From positions 59,405-123,404 of the forward strand of contig JBFLXR010000008.1 in assembly GCA_040757065.1 (NCBI GenBank): 64,000 nucleotides of DNA, in the 5' to 3' direction. Source of the DNA: JBFLXR01 sp040757065 (lineage in GTDB: Bacteria; Pseudomonadota; Gammaproteobacteria; Burkholderiales; Gallionellaceae). This document shows, piece after piece, positions 26,738 through 35,264 of the stretch. A program made the translations under genes and the position numbers. The notes beneath the pieces were generated by a model. It saw only the letters and a list, made by a program, of their open reading frames with translations. It was not told the origin of the DNA and did no database searches. Positions within the stretch are counted from its first letter, which is position 1. Every line of letters starts with the position of its first letter.

Positions 26738-28387
26738 ATGAGCAATGAGGCATTACTGAATACGCTGCTGACTTCGACTGTCGAGCCGGTTTTTGTGACG
26801 GATGCCGATAGTCGGTTGCTGAGGTTTAGCCGGGTGCTGGAGACATTGGTCGGCTGGACGCAAAGCGAAGCGCTTGGCCAGCCGATTGAACGATTCGCTG
26901 AGTTGTGCGGGCAGACGGAAGTGGCCAGACTGGTCAGGACGGCTTCCGCGCTCGGCCGGATTTGCAAGGGCGAGGTAACGTTGCACGGTCATACGGCGAA
27001 TTGGTTGCTGACGGTTGAGCCGGTGCTGGAAGGCGGACGCGTTAACGGCTGTATCGGCGTTTTTAGAAATGCCGCTGAAGGTGTCCTCCATCAGGTCGGT
27101 TTCGATGCATTGACGGGATTGCCGAACCGAGAACTATTCAATGACCGACTGTTGCAGGCACTTAATAATGCCGGTCGGGCCCGGAAGTCTGTGGCTGTCA
27201 TGCACCTCGAGGTGGATCGCTTCGGGGAGATGGTCGATGTACTCGGGCGCGCATCCGGCGAAAAAATGCTGCATGAGGTTTCGGAGCGATTGCAGCAATG
27301 CTTGCGGACCAGCGATACCGTCGCGCGACTCGATGAAGATCGCTTCGCGCTGTTGATGCAGATTACCGCGGTGGACGACAGTGTGCTGCTGACCGAAAAA
27401 ATTCATCAGGCGTTCGAAAAACCGCTTGCGCCGGCAGAACAGAATGACGTAGCCGTGACCTGTTCGGTCGGCATCAGTATTTTTCCGACCGACGGCGCAA
27501 CCCCGGAAGAATTGATGAAAAACTCCATCATTGCGTTAAGCCATGCAAAACATAGTGGCCGCAATCGCAGTCTGTTCTATTCCAACGACATGAATGCCCG
27601 TGCGAAACACCGGATGGAAATCGAGAGCGGCATACGACGGGCGTTAAAAAATCAGGAATTCCTCGTTTACTATCAGGCGAAGGTCGATGTAGCGCATGGC
27701 CGCGTTGCCGGTATGGAGGCCTTAGTGCGCTGGCGCGACCCTGAAAAGGGGCTTGTTTCGCCTGCCGAGTTTATTCCGGTTGCCGAAGATAGCGGTCTGA
27801 TCGAGCAAATCGGGCTATGGGTGCTGGAAGAAACCTGCAAGCAAAGTTGTCGTTGGCAGGCGATGGGACTGCCGCCTGTGCGCGCCTCGGTGAACGTTTC
27901 CGCGCGTCAGTTCCGCAACCGGAACTTCGTGGCTTCGGTTGCGGAGACGCTCTCCGCAACCGGTCTTGACCCGAGTTTGCTGGAGCTGGAAATTACCGAG
28001 AGCATGCTGATGGGCGACATCGAGGCCATCATTACGCGCATGGAGGAACTGCGTAAACTGGGCGTCTACCTCTCGATAGACGATTTCGGGACAGGTTATT
28101 CGAGCCTGAGTTACTTAAGCCGTTTTCCCATTACCACCTTGAAAATTGATCGTGCCTTTGTGCGGGATGTGCAGTCCAACCCGCATACGGCTGAAATTAC
28201 CCGCGCAATTATCGGTCTTTCGCGCGGGTTGGAGCTGGAAGTGGTGGCAGAGGGGGCCGAAGTCAAAGAAGAAGTTGAGTTCTTGCAGACCAACGGTTGC
28301 GAATTGGTACAAGGCTATTTCTATGGACGTCCATTGCCTGCAGAGGAATTCGCGGCCATGCTGAAACAGGGAATCAGGCCGTTGTAG
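26738..28387 (+). CDS. PAS-GGDEF-EAL protein, probable c-di-GMP phosphodiesterase
   Basis: 549 residues. PAS domain at ~10-110 (VTDADSRLLRFSRVLETLVGW). GGDEF-like domain at ~125-285 whose active site reads RLDEDRF instead of GGDEF, so cyclase activity is unlikely. EAL domain at ~300-545 with the signature GMEALVRW, the metal-site region ELEITESMLM and loop SIDDFGTGYSSL, all intact. It should hydrolyse c-di-GMP, perhaps gated by the PAS domain. The pigment cluster starts only 22 bases after its stop on the same strand, so it may share a transcript with it. Confidence 0.9.
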   Translation: MSNEALLNTLLTSTVEPVFVTDADSRLLRFSRVLETLVGWTQSEALGQPIERFAELCGQTEVARLVRTASALGRICKGEVTLHGHTANWLLTVEPVLEGGRVNGCIGVFRNAAEGVLHQVGFDALTGLPNRELFNDRLLQALNNAGRARKSVAVMHLEVDRFGEMVDVLGRASGEKMLHEVSERLQQCLRTSDTVARLDEDRFALLMQITAVDDSVLLTEKIHQAFEKPLAPAEQNDVAVTCSVGISIFPTDGATPEELMKNSIIALSHAKHSGRNRSLFYSNDMNARAKHRMEIESGIRRALKNQEFLVYYQAKVDVAHGRVAGMEALVRWRDPEKGLVSPAEFIPVAEDSGLIEQIGLWVLEETCKQSCRWQAMGLPPVRASVNVSARQFRNRNFVASVAETLSATGLDPSLLELEITESMLMGDIEAIITRMEELRKLGVYLSIDDFGTGYSSLSYLSRFPITTLKIDRAFVRDVQSNPHTAEITRAIIGLSRGLELEVVAEGAEVKEEVEFLQTNGCELVQGYFYGRPLPAEEFAAMLKQGIRPL

Positions 28388-28408
28388 CGGCGAAAAGCCG
28401 GAGGGGCA

Positions 28409-29092
28409 ATGCTTTATCTGGAGCTGGTTTCTTGCAGCGCTTCATTCGTCCACTCGGATGCGGGTGGTTTCGGCTTCCTGAGCGAGGGAGAGGCGCGTCG
28501 CGCGGCTTCTTTTACTTCGATCAGGCGGCGCAGCCAATTTCTTGCCGGACGCATGCTCGCCAGACGCATGTTGTGCCGGGTGTTCGGAGGAAACCCGGAA
28601 GACTGGTCGATTCGTGCAGAAGACGGTTTTCCGCCGCTTATCGAAGATTTTCACGAAGGGCGGTTATCGATTTCGCATAGCGGCGACTGGGTGGTGTGCG
28701 CACTTTCCGATCAGGAGGTAGGCGTGGATGTCGAACTGATTAAGCCGCAGCGGGATGTTATGGGGATTGCGCAGATGGTTTGTCACCCGCGCGAGATCGG
28801 TATGCTGGAGCAACTGAACGACGCGGGGCGGCTCGAACGTTTTACCCAGTTCTGGTGCTTGAAAGAGGCATGGCTGAAGCGACAGGGGGGCGGACTTGAC
28901 CCAGTGCGTATGCGAAAAATATGCGCCGAGCCTTCTAATCCGGTGGAAATGCAGGCCATTACCCTGCAGTGCGCCGATTCCTCCGGAAGGGGAATGCTGG
29001 CGATCGTTTCGCCGGAGGCATTGACGGTGCAAATCGATGGTAAGGGGGCTTTGCATACCGGATCTTTGTCATTGTGGCATTTTGCAGTCTGA
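28409..29092 (+). CDS. 4'-phosphopantetheinyl transferase (Sfp type)
   Basis: 227 residues. The Mg-binding VGVDVEL (105-110) and FWCLKEAWLKRQG (148-160) motifs define the Sfp group. It should attach phosphopantetheine to the two acyl carrier proteins encoded 1.7 kb downstream. A GGAGG site precedes the ATG. It is the first pigment-cluster gene after the EAL gene and is separated from the rest by a 165-bp gap that may hold the main promoter. Confidence 0.9.
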   Translation: MLYLELVSCSASFVHSDAGGFGFLSEGEARRAASFTSIRRRSQFLAGRMLARRMLCRVFGGNPEDWSIRAEDGFPPLIEDFHEGRLSISHSGDWVVCALSDQEVGVDVELIKPQRDVMGIAQMVCHPREIGMLEQLNDAGRLERFTQFWCLKEAWLKRQGGGLDPVRMRKICAEPSNPVEMQAITLQCADSSGRGMLAIVSPEALTVQIDGKGALHTGSLSLWHFAV

Positions 29093-29256
29093 TGATTGAG
29101 TACGTTTCTTCGAGCGAATCGGGGGAATTTATGGGACAATTCAGTAAAATCTTATGCGGTCTTTGGTGTCGGGGCTGCTTTTTGCTAACGGTATGATTCG
29201 GATGGTTTAGTGTGGGGCGTTGCGCGGGCATCGAGTAGCCCGGTGCGCTTCGAGTG

Positions 29257-30002
29257 ATGTGGGGCATGGTGCGTTTTTCTGTCGAACAGTGGGCGGCATG
29301 GTCGCCGGGCTTGCCCAATAAGCAAAGTTGGCTTGAGTGGGTGGAGGCGGGGCAAGATACGTTGCCCGTCGGCGAGGCATTGCCAGCGCTCGCCGAAATG
29401 CCGGCCGCCATGCAACGACGCGCCGATAAGTTGGGGCGTGCCGCTTTGCAGTCAGCGTACTGGTGCGACGATGAGCCGGATCCGTCCTGTCCGCTGGTGT
29501 TCGCTTCCCGTTACGGCGAAATGCAGCGTTCCGTCGAGTTGCTCGAGCAATTGGCAGCGGGCGAGCCGCTGTCGCCTGCCACTTTCAGTGTGTCGGTTCA
29601 CAATGCGGTCGGTGCTTTGCTTTCCATTGCGCGTGGTCAGGCGGGCAACTATACGGCCATCGCGGCGGGAGAGGAGACTGTTGAGGCGGCTTTTTCCGAG
29701 GCGCTCGGCTTGCTCGGCGATGGTGCACCCGCTGTGACAGTAGTGTATACGATGCGCCGTTGCCCGCGCCGTACGACAGCTTTTCCGGAAAGAGCGAAGC
29801 CTTGCATGCCTGGGCCTGCCGCATTCGGCAGTCGGATGCAGGCGGATTCAGTTTGCAATCCGAACTCGAGACCCCCAGGCTTGTCGATCACTGTGCGGTT
29901 GCCGCCGATCTGGCGATTTTGCGCTTTTTGCTGACGGGCGGGCAGGCGGTATACCGTCACCCCGTCGGCCATCGTGTTTGGCAGTGGCAACGTCATGTTT
30001 GA
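29257..30002 (+). pseudogene. apeC: chain-length factor (beta-ketoacyl synthase-like, ApeC type), frameshifted
   Basis: The product resembles the short KS-like chain-length factor of aryl-polyene systems: FASRYGEMQRSVELLEQLA, SPATFSVSVHNAVGALLSIA and NYTAIAAGEETVEAAF. The reading frame is lost near 29749. Upstream reads VTVVY; the natural continuation DAPLPAPYDSFSGKSEA lies in another frame and ends at 30002. A single missing T (TAT-TAC read as TATAC) explains it. As written, the ORF ends at 29934 with an unrelated tail. The factor should pair with the ApeO-type synthase at 42.0 kb. Start uncertain (29257 or 29266). Confidence 0.82.
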
Positions 30003-30780
30003 GCGCTGGGATCGTTTTAAACGCTTGGTCGGTACCGGTCTGTCTTTCCTGACCTTCGGGCTCGGCGGCTTGCTGTTGCGCTTGGTTTATTTTCCCGTGC
30101 TGCGGTTGTTGGTACGGGATGCGGAAAGCCAAGCGCGTTATGCACGTTTGGCGATTCACCATGCATTCCGCGGATTTATTGGGCTGATGCGAGTGCTTGG
30201 GGTGCTGGAATACCGCATCGAAGGCATCGAGCGCCTGCAACGTCCCGGCTTGTTGATTCTGGCGAATCATCCCACCTTGATCGACGTGGTTTTCCTGATT
30301 TCTCTGGTGCCCAATGCCAATTGCGTAGTGAAGGGGAGTCTGGCGCGCAACCCTTTTACTCGCGGGCCGGTAACGGCAACCGGCTACATCACTAATAGCG
30401 CGGGCGGCACCGAGTTGGTGACGGACTGTATTGCTTCGCTGGAAGCGGGCGATAACCTGATTATCTTCCCAGAGGGTACGCGTACGCCGGTCGGCGGCGA
30501 AATGAAATTGCAGCGCGGTGCCGCCAATATCGCGGTACGCGGCGGATGCAATATTACGCCTGTCGTGATTCGCTGCGAACCGCTCAGCCTGACCAAAGGG
30601 CAGCCGTGGTGGAAAATTCCCTTCCGACGCGTGCGCTTTACGATTGAGGTGCGCGAAGATATTCCGGTTGAGCCATTCTTGGATGCGTCGCAGCAAGAGG
30701 CGGCTTTGGCTGCCCGTCGGCTGACCGACTATTTGCATGGTTATTTTTCTAAGGAGACATTCGTTTATGCAGGCTCTTGA
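29995..30780 (+). CDS. lysophospholipid-type acyltransferase (PlsC family, ApeD-like position)
   Basis: 261 residues from the ATG at 29995, overlapping the chain-length-factor gene by eight bases. The acyltransferase box NHPTLIDVVF (NHx4D) and FPEGTRTP are present, with one or two N-terminal membrane segments (residues ~15-35). In pigment clusters such enzymes transfer acyl chains, perhaps the polyene, to a lipid or glycerol scaffold. Substrate not known. Its 3' end overlaps the ACP start. Confidence 0.85.
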   Translation: MFERWDRFKRLVGTGLSFLTFGLGGLLLRLVYFPVLRLLVRDAESQARYARLAIHHAFRGFIGLMRVLGVLEYRIEGIERLQRPGLLILANHPTLIDVVFLISLVPNANCVVKGSLARNPFTRGPVTATGYITNSAGGTELVTDCIASLEAGDNLIIFPEGTRTPVGGEMKLQRGAANIAVRGGCNITPVVIRCEPLSLTKGQPWWKIPFRRVRFTIEVREDIPVEPFLDASQQEAALAARRLTDYLHGYFSKETFVYAGS

Positions 30781-31027
30781 GCAGGAAATCAAACAGCTTT
30801 TGATCGAGGCGCTGAATCTAGAAGATATCCGGCCGGATGACATTAATCCGACGGAAGCGTTGTTCGTCGAAGGTTTGGGGCTGGATTCGATCGATGCGTT
30901 GGAATTGGGCTTGGCGCTGCAAAAGCGCTACGGTGTCACTTTGTCGGCAGATTCCGACGAGACGCGCCGCCATTTCGCCAGCGTTCGTGCGCTGGCCGAA
31001 TTCGTCGCGGCCAAGCGTGCGCGCTGA
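30767..31027 (+). CDS. apeE: acyl carrier protein 1 of the aryl-polyene system
   Basis: 86 residues. The attachment Ser41 lies in GLDSIDALEL. AAGGAGA stands nine bases before the ATG. It should carry the growing chain for the ApeO/ApeC synthase. Of the two ACPs it is first in order, hence the ApeE-type label, which rests on position. Confidence 0.82.
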   Translation: MQALEQEIKQLLIEALNLEDIRPDDINPTEALFVEGLGLDSIDALELGLALQKRYGVTLSADSDETRRHFASVRALAEFVAAKRAR

Positions 31028-31116
31028 TTGGACAAGCATTTTCCGGGGCGTACGGATAAAATACGCACTATAAGAATAGACCGGGGCAGCCGGTCGCAGG
31101 GAGTTGGGTAGGATTT

Positions 31117-31368
31117 ATGACAAAACAGGAAATTTTCGAGCGCCTGAGCGCGATCTTGCAGGAGACCTTCGACATCGAGGCGGAGCGCATTCGTCCCGAA
31201 AGCCGCCTGTATGAGGATTTGGATATCGACAGTATCGATGCGGTCGATCTGATCGTCAAATTAAAGCCGATAGCTGGCAAACGCTTGCAACCGGATGCAT
31301 TCAAATCGGTGCGTACCTTGCAGGACGTGGTGGATGCGCTGCATGCACTGATGAGCGAGCCGGCCTGA
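31117..31368 (+). CDS. apeF: acyl carrier protein 2 of the aryl-polyene system
   Basis: 83 residues with attachment Ser39 in DIDSIDAVDL. It differs from the first ACP through most of its length, so they are not a recent duplicate. A 90-bp gap precedes it and the next gene follows after three bases. Two ACPs with separate loading and elongation roles are normal for these clusters. Confidence 0.82.
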   Translation: MTKQEIFERLSAILQETFDIEAERIRPESRLYEDLDIDSIDAVDLIVKLKPIAGKRLQPDAFKSVRTLQDVVDALHALMSEPA

Positions 31369-31371
31369 CGC

Positions 31372-31911
31372 ATGCGCGTCGTTGTCGCCGTCATGATCGC
31401 GTTCTATCCGTTGCTGGTTTATTTCGGCATCGGGCGGTTCGAACCGAAATGGCTGGCGCTTATGTTGTGCGCTCTTGCTTTGCTGCGTGCTGTTGTTGCC
31501 CGCGAGCGTTTCTGGCTGGGTGCGGCATTCGGTGCGTTGCTGCTGGCAGGCGCGAGCATACTCAGCAACCAACTTTTTCCGCTCAAATTGTATCCGGTGC
31601 TGGTTAATGCCGTGTTGTTCATCGCGTTTTTCAGCAGCTTACTGCGTCCTCCCAGTATGATCGAGCGCCTTGCGCGTTTGCGCGAGCCGGAGTTGCCTCC
31701 ACAGGCTGTGGCATATACCCGGCGGGTTACGCAGGTATGGTGCTTGTTCTTCGCATTGAACGGTGCAGCGGCGCTTGCTACGGTGCAGTGGGGTAGCGAT
31801 GCGGTTTGGGTTTTGTATAACGGCCTGATTGCCTATGTGCTGATGGCGATGCTGTTTGCTGCGGAGTGGCTGGTGCGCCGTCGGGTGAGAGCGAGGGCTG
31901 CGCATGGCTGA
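31372..31911 (+). CDS. integral membrane protein (COG4648-like, ApeG position)
   Basis: 179 residues with about five or six hydrophobic segments covering most of the length (residues 3-20, 25-43, 48-66, 70-86, 112-130, 140-160). It resembles a small membrane protein found in aryl-polyene clusters next to the ACP genes. No function is established to my knowledge. It overlaps the next gene by eight bases. Confidence 0.7.
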   Translation: MRVVVAVMIAFYPLLVYFGIGRFEPKWLALMLCALALLRAVVARERFWLGAAFGALLLAGASILSNQLFPLKLYPVLVNAVLFIAFFSSLLRPPSMIERLARLREPELPPQAVAYTRRVTQVWCLFFALNGAAALATVQWGSDAVWVLYNGLIAYVLMAMLFAAEWLVRRRVRARAAHG

Positions 31912-33601
31912 GTGTTTGCGTTTATCTCAACTGCTGCAGCAGGGTAGAGCAGAAGACTACCCGGTTGCGTTCCGGCACGGTACGACCTCGACAGTCGATT
32001 TTGCGGCTTTCAGCCGGTCCGTTGCAGCGTGGCGCACAGCGTTCGCCGCCCAATCCGGGGTGCGTTGGGCGTTATACAGCGAAGATGCGCTTGAATTTGC
32101 CGCTGCGCTGTTCGGAGCCTGGTATGCGGGTAAGTGTGCGGTGTTGCCGCCGGATATTTTGCCTGCCACCCTGAAGCAACTAAGGACGCAAGTCGATGGT
32201 TTCGCCGGGGCTTTCCCGTCTCAATGCATGCCCTTAACGCCCGCAGCGGAGATTGCACAGGAAGCATGGCATCTGTTGGATGAAACTGCAGAAGGCGTAG
32301 TAATTTTTACCTCCGGCACCAGCGGACAGCCGGAAGCGATTCCGAAACGGTTGGATCAGCTGTTCAACGAAATCGGGACGCAAGCCGGTTTATGGCGCGC
32401 GCGCTGGGATGGCGCTCGCATACTGGCGACTGTTTCGCATCAGCATATCTACGGCTTGTTGTTCCGCGTGCTGCTGCCGTTGGCGCTGGGCAGGCCATTC
32501 GATGCCTATCGTCTGAATTTTCCGGAGGAAATCGCACTGTTTGCCGCAGAAGCTCCGACAGTGTTGATTGCTAGTCCTGCGCATCTGAAGCGTCTGCCGC
32601 AGCATTTGGATTGGGCAGCAGCCCGCAATCATTTGCGTGCGGTATATTCTTCTGGCGGGCCGTTGTCGACAGAAGCGTTGCAGTTGTGCCGGAATGTGTT
32701 GGGACAGGCTCCGGTCGAGATTTACGGCAGTTCCGAAACCGGCGGCATTGCCTGGCGGCATAGTACGGACGATGCCGCGTCGTTCTGGCATTTATTCCCG
32801 GGGGTAACCATGCAGACAGAGGATGAATCAGCCGTAGTGCATACACCGTTTTTGAGGACGCGGGCAGGCTATGTTCTGAACGACCGGGTGCGGCAAACGC
32901 CGTCGGGTTTCGAGCTGCTCGGTCGGGCCGACCGGATTGTAAAAATCGAAGAGAAACGGGTGTCGCTGACGCACATCGAACAAATTTTGCTTGGCAGCGG
33001 TTTGCTTGCCGAGGTGCGCGTTTTCGTTTTGCCCGGAGAACGCGGTGCGCTAGCTGCGGTGGCTGTGCCGTCGGCGGCGGGATGGGCTGTACTCGACGCG
33101 CAAGGCAAGCTGGCATTGAATGCCGCGTTGCGTGCTCAGCTAACCGACGCGGTGGAAACGGTCGCTTTGCCGCGCCGCTGGCGTTATGTCTGGGCGTTAC
33201 CGGTGAATGCGCAGGGCAAAACCACCGAAGCGGACTTGCTGGCTCAATTCGACGCGCGCCGCCCGGAGGGACGCCTGCTGTCGCACGATGAGACGCAGGC
33301 AGTGCTGCAACTGGAGGTGGCGGACAGTTTGCCGTATTTCGACGGACACTTTCCCGATGCGCCGATTTTGCCGGGTGTGGCACAAATTGAATGGGCGATT
33401 CGTTTCGGGCGCGAATTGTTTGCTTTGCCGCCGCACTTTTTGCGGATGGAGGCGGTGAAATTTCAGCACATTATTCAGCCCGGCGCGCGTATCCGGCTCG
33501 AATTGGGCTACAACGCAGGGCGCGGGAGTTTGTCCTTCAAACTGCTTTCGGCCAGCGCTACTCACGCCAGCGGCCGTATTGTATTCGGAGCGGCGGCATG
33601 A
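31904..33601 (+). CDS. fused acyl-ACP/CoA ligase plus 3-hydroxyacyl-ACP dehydratase (ApeH-ApeI fusion)
   Basis: 565 residues. The N-terminal ~440 residues are an AMP-forming ligase: phosphate loop FTSGTSGQPEA (135-145), YGSSETGG and DRIVKIEEKRV. The last ~110 residues are a hot-dog dehydratase with YFDGHFPDAPILPGV, where His482 would be catalytic. The ligase should activate the aryl starter and load it on an ACP. The dehydratase half should work with the ApeP-like protein at 43.2 kb to make the conjugated double bonds. In many systems these are two genes. Confidence 0.85.
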   Translation: MAECLRLSQLLQQGRAEDYPVAFRHGTTSTVDFAAFSRSVAAWRTAFAAQSGVRWALYSEDALEFAAALFGAWYAGKCAVLPPDILPATLKQLRTQVDGFAGAFPSQCMPLTPAAEIAQEAWHLLDETAEGVVIFTSGTSGQPEAIPKRLDQLFNEIGTQAGLWRARWDGARILATVSHQHIYGLLFRVLLPLALGRPFDAYRLNFPEEIALFAAEAPTVLIASPAHLKRLPQHLDWAAARNHLRAVYSSGGPLSTEALQLCRNVLGQAPVEIYGSSETGGIAWRHSTDDAASFWHLFPGVTMQTEDESAVVHTPFLRTRAGYVLNDRVRQTPSGFELLGRADRIVKIEEKRVSLTHIEQILLGSGLLAEVRVFVLPGERGALAAVAVPSAAGWAVLDAQGKLALNAALRAQLTDAVETVALPRRWRYVWALPVNAQGKTTEADLLAQFDARRPEGRLLSHDETQAVLQLEVADSLPYFDGHFPDAPILPGVAQIEWAIRFGRELFALPPHFLRMEAVKFQHIIQPGARIRLELGYNAGRGSLSFKLLSASATHASGRIVFGAAA

Positions 33602-34332
33602 AAACCTGCGTCGTGATTCCGGTCTACAACCACGGTGAAGCGATCGGCGCGGTGGTGGACGGCGTTTTGCGTTACAACTTGCCGTGTATTTTGGTGGATG
33701 ACGGAAGCGAACCGGGCTGCGTGGCGGTATTGGACGACTTGGCTGCGCGCATAAGCGAAGTGACTTTGGTACGACTGGCGCACAATCAGGGCAAGGGCGG
33801 GGCGATGATGGCGGGGCTGCGCACCGCATTGCAACTCGGTTACACCCACGCCTTGCAGATCGATGCCGATGGTCAGCACGATACCGGCGATATTCCTGTC
33901 TTTTTGGAGGCATCGGAGGCCCGGCCGGACTGGCTGATTTGTGGTTGTCCGGTTTACGACGAGAGCGTGCCTAAGGGCCGACTGTACGGCCGCTACGCGA
34001 CGCATATATGGGTCTGGATCAATACCTTGTCGTTCGAAATTCGCGACTCGATGTGCGGTTTTCGCGTGTACCCCCTTGTGCCGGCGGTAGCGCTGATTGA
34101 TGACGTTGAGATCGGCAAGCGTATGGATTTCGATGTGGAAATTCTGGTTCGGCTATTTTGGCGCGGCATGCGTATCGCCAATATGCCGACGCATGTGCAT
34201 TACCCGTCGGACGGTGTGTCGCATTTTCGTGCCTTGCTGGATAACGCGCTGATTTCGCGCATGCATGCCCGCTTGTTTTTCGGGATGCTGCTGCGTGCGC
34301 CGCTGTTGTTGTGGCGTAAGGCGATGGGATGA
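33598..34332 (+). CDS. family 2 glycosyltransferase
   Basis: 244 residues. It begins VVIPVYNHGEAIGAVV and has ILVDDGSE and the metal-binding QIDADGQHD. No transmembrane segment is obvious, so it acts at the inner face of the membrane. It overlaps the ligase stop as ATGA and the next start by four bases. It may add a sugar, or start the carrier to which the polyene is linked. Confidence 0.88.
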   Translation: MKTCVVIPVYNHGEAIGAVVDGVLRYNLPCILVDDGSEPGCVAVLDDLAARISEVTLVRLAHNQGKGGAMMAGLRTALQLGYTHALQIDADGQHDTGDIPVFLEASEARPDWLICGCPVYDESVPKGRLYGRYATHIWVWINTLSFEIRDSMCGFRVYPLVPAVALIDDVEIGKRMDFDVEILVRLFWRGMRIANMPTHVHYPSDGVSHFRALLDNALISRMHARLFFGMLLRAPLLLWRKAMG

Positions 34333-35264
34333 ATACGCGGCGAAATGGCCACTGGGCCGGGATGCAGGAGAACACGTTCGTGTTCGGCATCCAGTTGATG
34401 TATTGGATACACCGTTTGTTCGGGCGCTGGCCGTTTCGGGTGTGTTTGTATCCCATAGTGACGGTACATTGGTTGTTGCGCCCTGCTTTGAGGGCGGCCT
34501 CGGTGCAGTATTTGCAGCGCTTGGAAACGGCGACCGGCGCACTGAGGCATGCTCCCGGCTGGCGGGATAGCATCCGGCATGTAGCTTTGTTCGGCGAAAC
34601 TATGCTGGATAAATTTCTGGCAGTGTCGGGGCGTTACCGCTTCGAACGGGTGCGAAGCGAGGGCAGCGAATTGCTTTACCAGCGGGCTTTGGCCGGGCAA
34701 GGCGGGGTAATCGTGACGGCGCACATGGGCTGTCTGGAACTCTGTCAGGCTTTGGCAGACCGGCGGGAAGGTTTTCGCTTGCATGTGTTGGTGCATACCC
34801 GGCATGCCGAGCGATTCAATCGCATGTTGAGGCGGTTGAATCCGCAAAGCGAGTTGAATTTGCTCGAAGTAACCGAGATCGGTCCGCAGACGGCGGTATT
34901 GCTGGAAGAGAAGGTGTCGGCCGGTGACTTTGTGGCGATAGCCGGCGATAGGGTGCCGGTATCCGGCGGGCGAACGGTCAACGCCGGTTTTCTGGGCGTG
35001 CCTGCCGCTTTTCCGGTGGGGCCGTATGTGTTGGCGAGCTTGCTGAAGTGTCCGCTATATTTTCTGGGCTGCGTACACGAAGGGGCTGGGTATACTGCCC
35101 ATTTCGAACAGCTTGCCGAGCGCGTCGAATTGCCGCGCGGGCAGCGCGAGGCAGCGATGGCGGGATACGCGCAACGCTTTGCCGATGCCGTGACGGCACT
35201 GCTGCGGCGTTCGCCCTACGATTGGTTTAATTATTTTCCCTTCTGGGATCAGGCTCATGAGTAA
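34329..35264 (+). CDS. LpxL/HtrB-type acyltransferase
   Basis: 311 residues. The catalytic HX4E motif is TAHMGCLELCQ with H132 and E137, as in lipid A late acyltransferases. An N-terminal membrane anchor region lies near residues 35-50. In aryl-polyene clusters this type of enzyme probably moves the aryl-polyene onto a lipid acceptor. It is coupled to genes on both sides by overlaps. Confidence 0.85.
   Translation: MNTRRNGHWAGMQENTFVFGIQLMYWIHRLFGRWPFRVCLYPIVTVHWLLRPALRAASVQYLQRLETATGALRHAPGWRDSIRHVALFGETMLDKFLAVSGRYRFERVRSEGSELLYQRALAGQGGVIVTAHMGCLELCQALADRREGFRLHVLVHTRHAERFNRMLRRLNPQSELNLLEVTEIGPQTAVLLEEKVSAGDFVAIAGDRVPVSGGRTVNAGFLGVPAAFPVGPYVLASLLKCPLYFLGCVHEGAGYTAHFEQLAERVELPRGQREAAMAGYAQRFADAVTALLRRSPYDWFNYFPFWDQAHE

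Noticed and set aside
32571..33383. Leftward 270-codon frame opposite the ligase-dehydratase gene
   Set aside because: Pro/Arg/Ala-rich translation typical of an antisense shadow; the plus-strand gene is certain.
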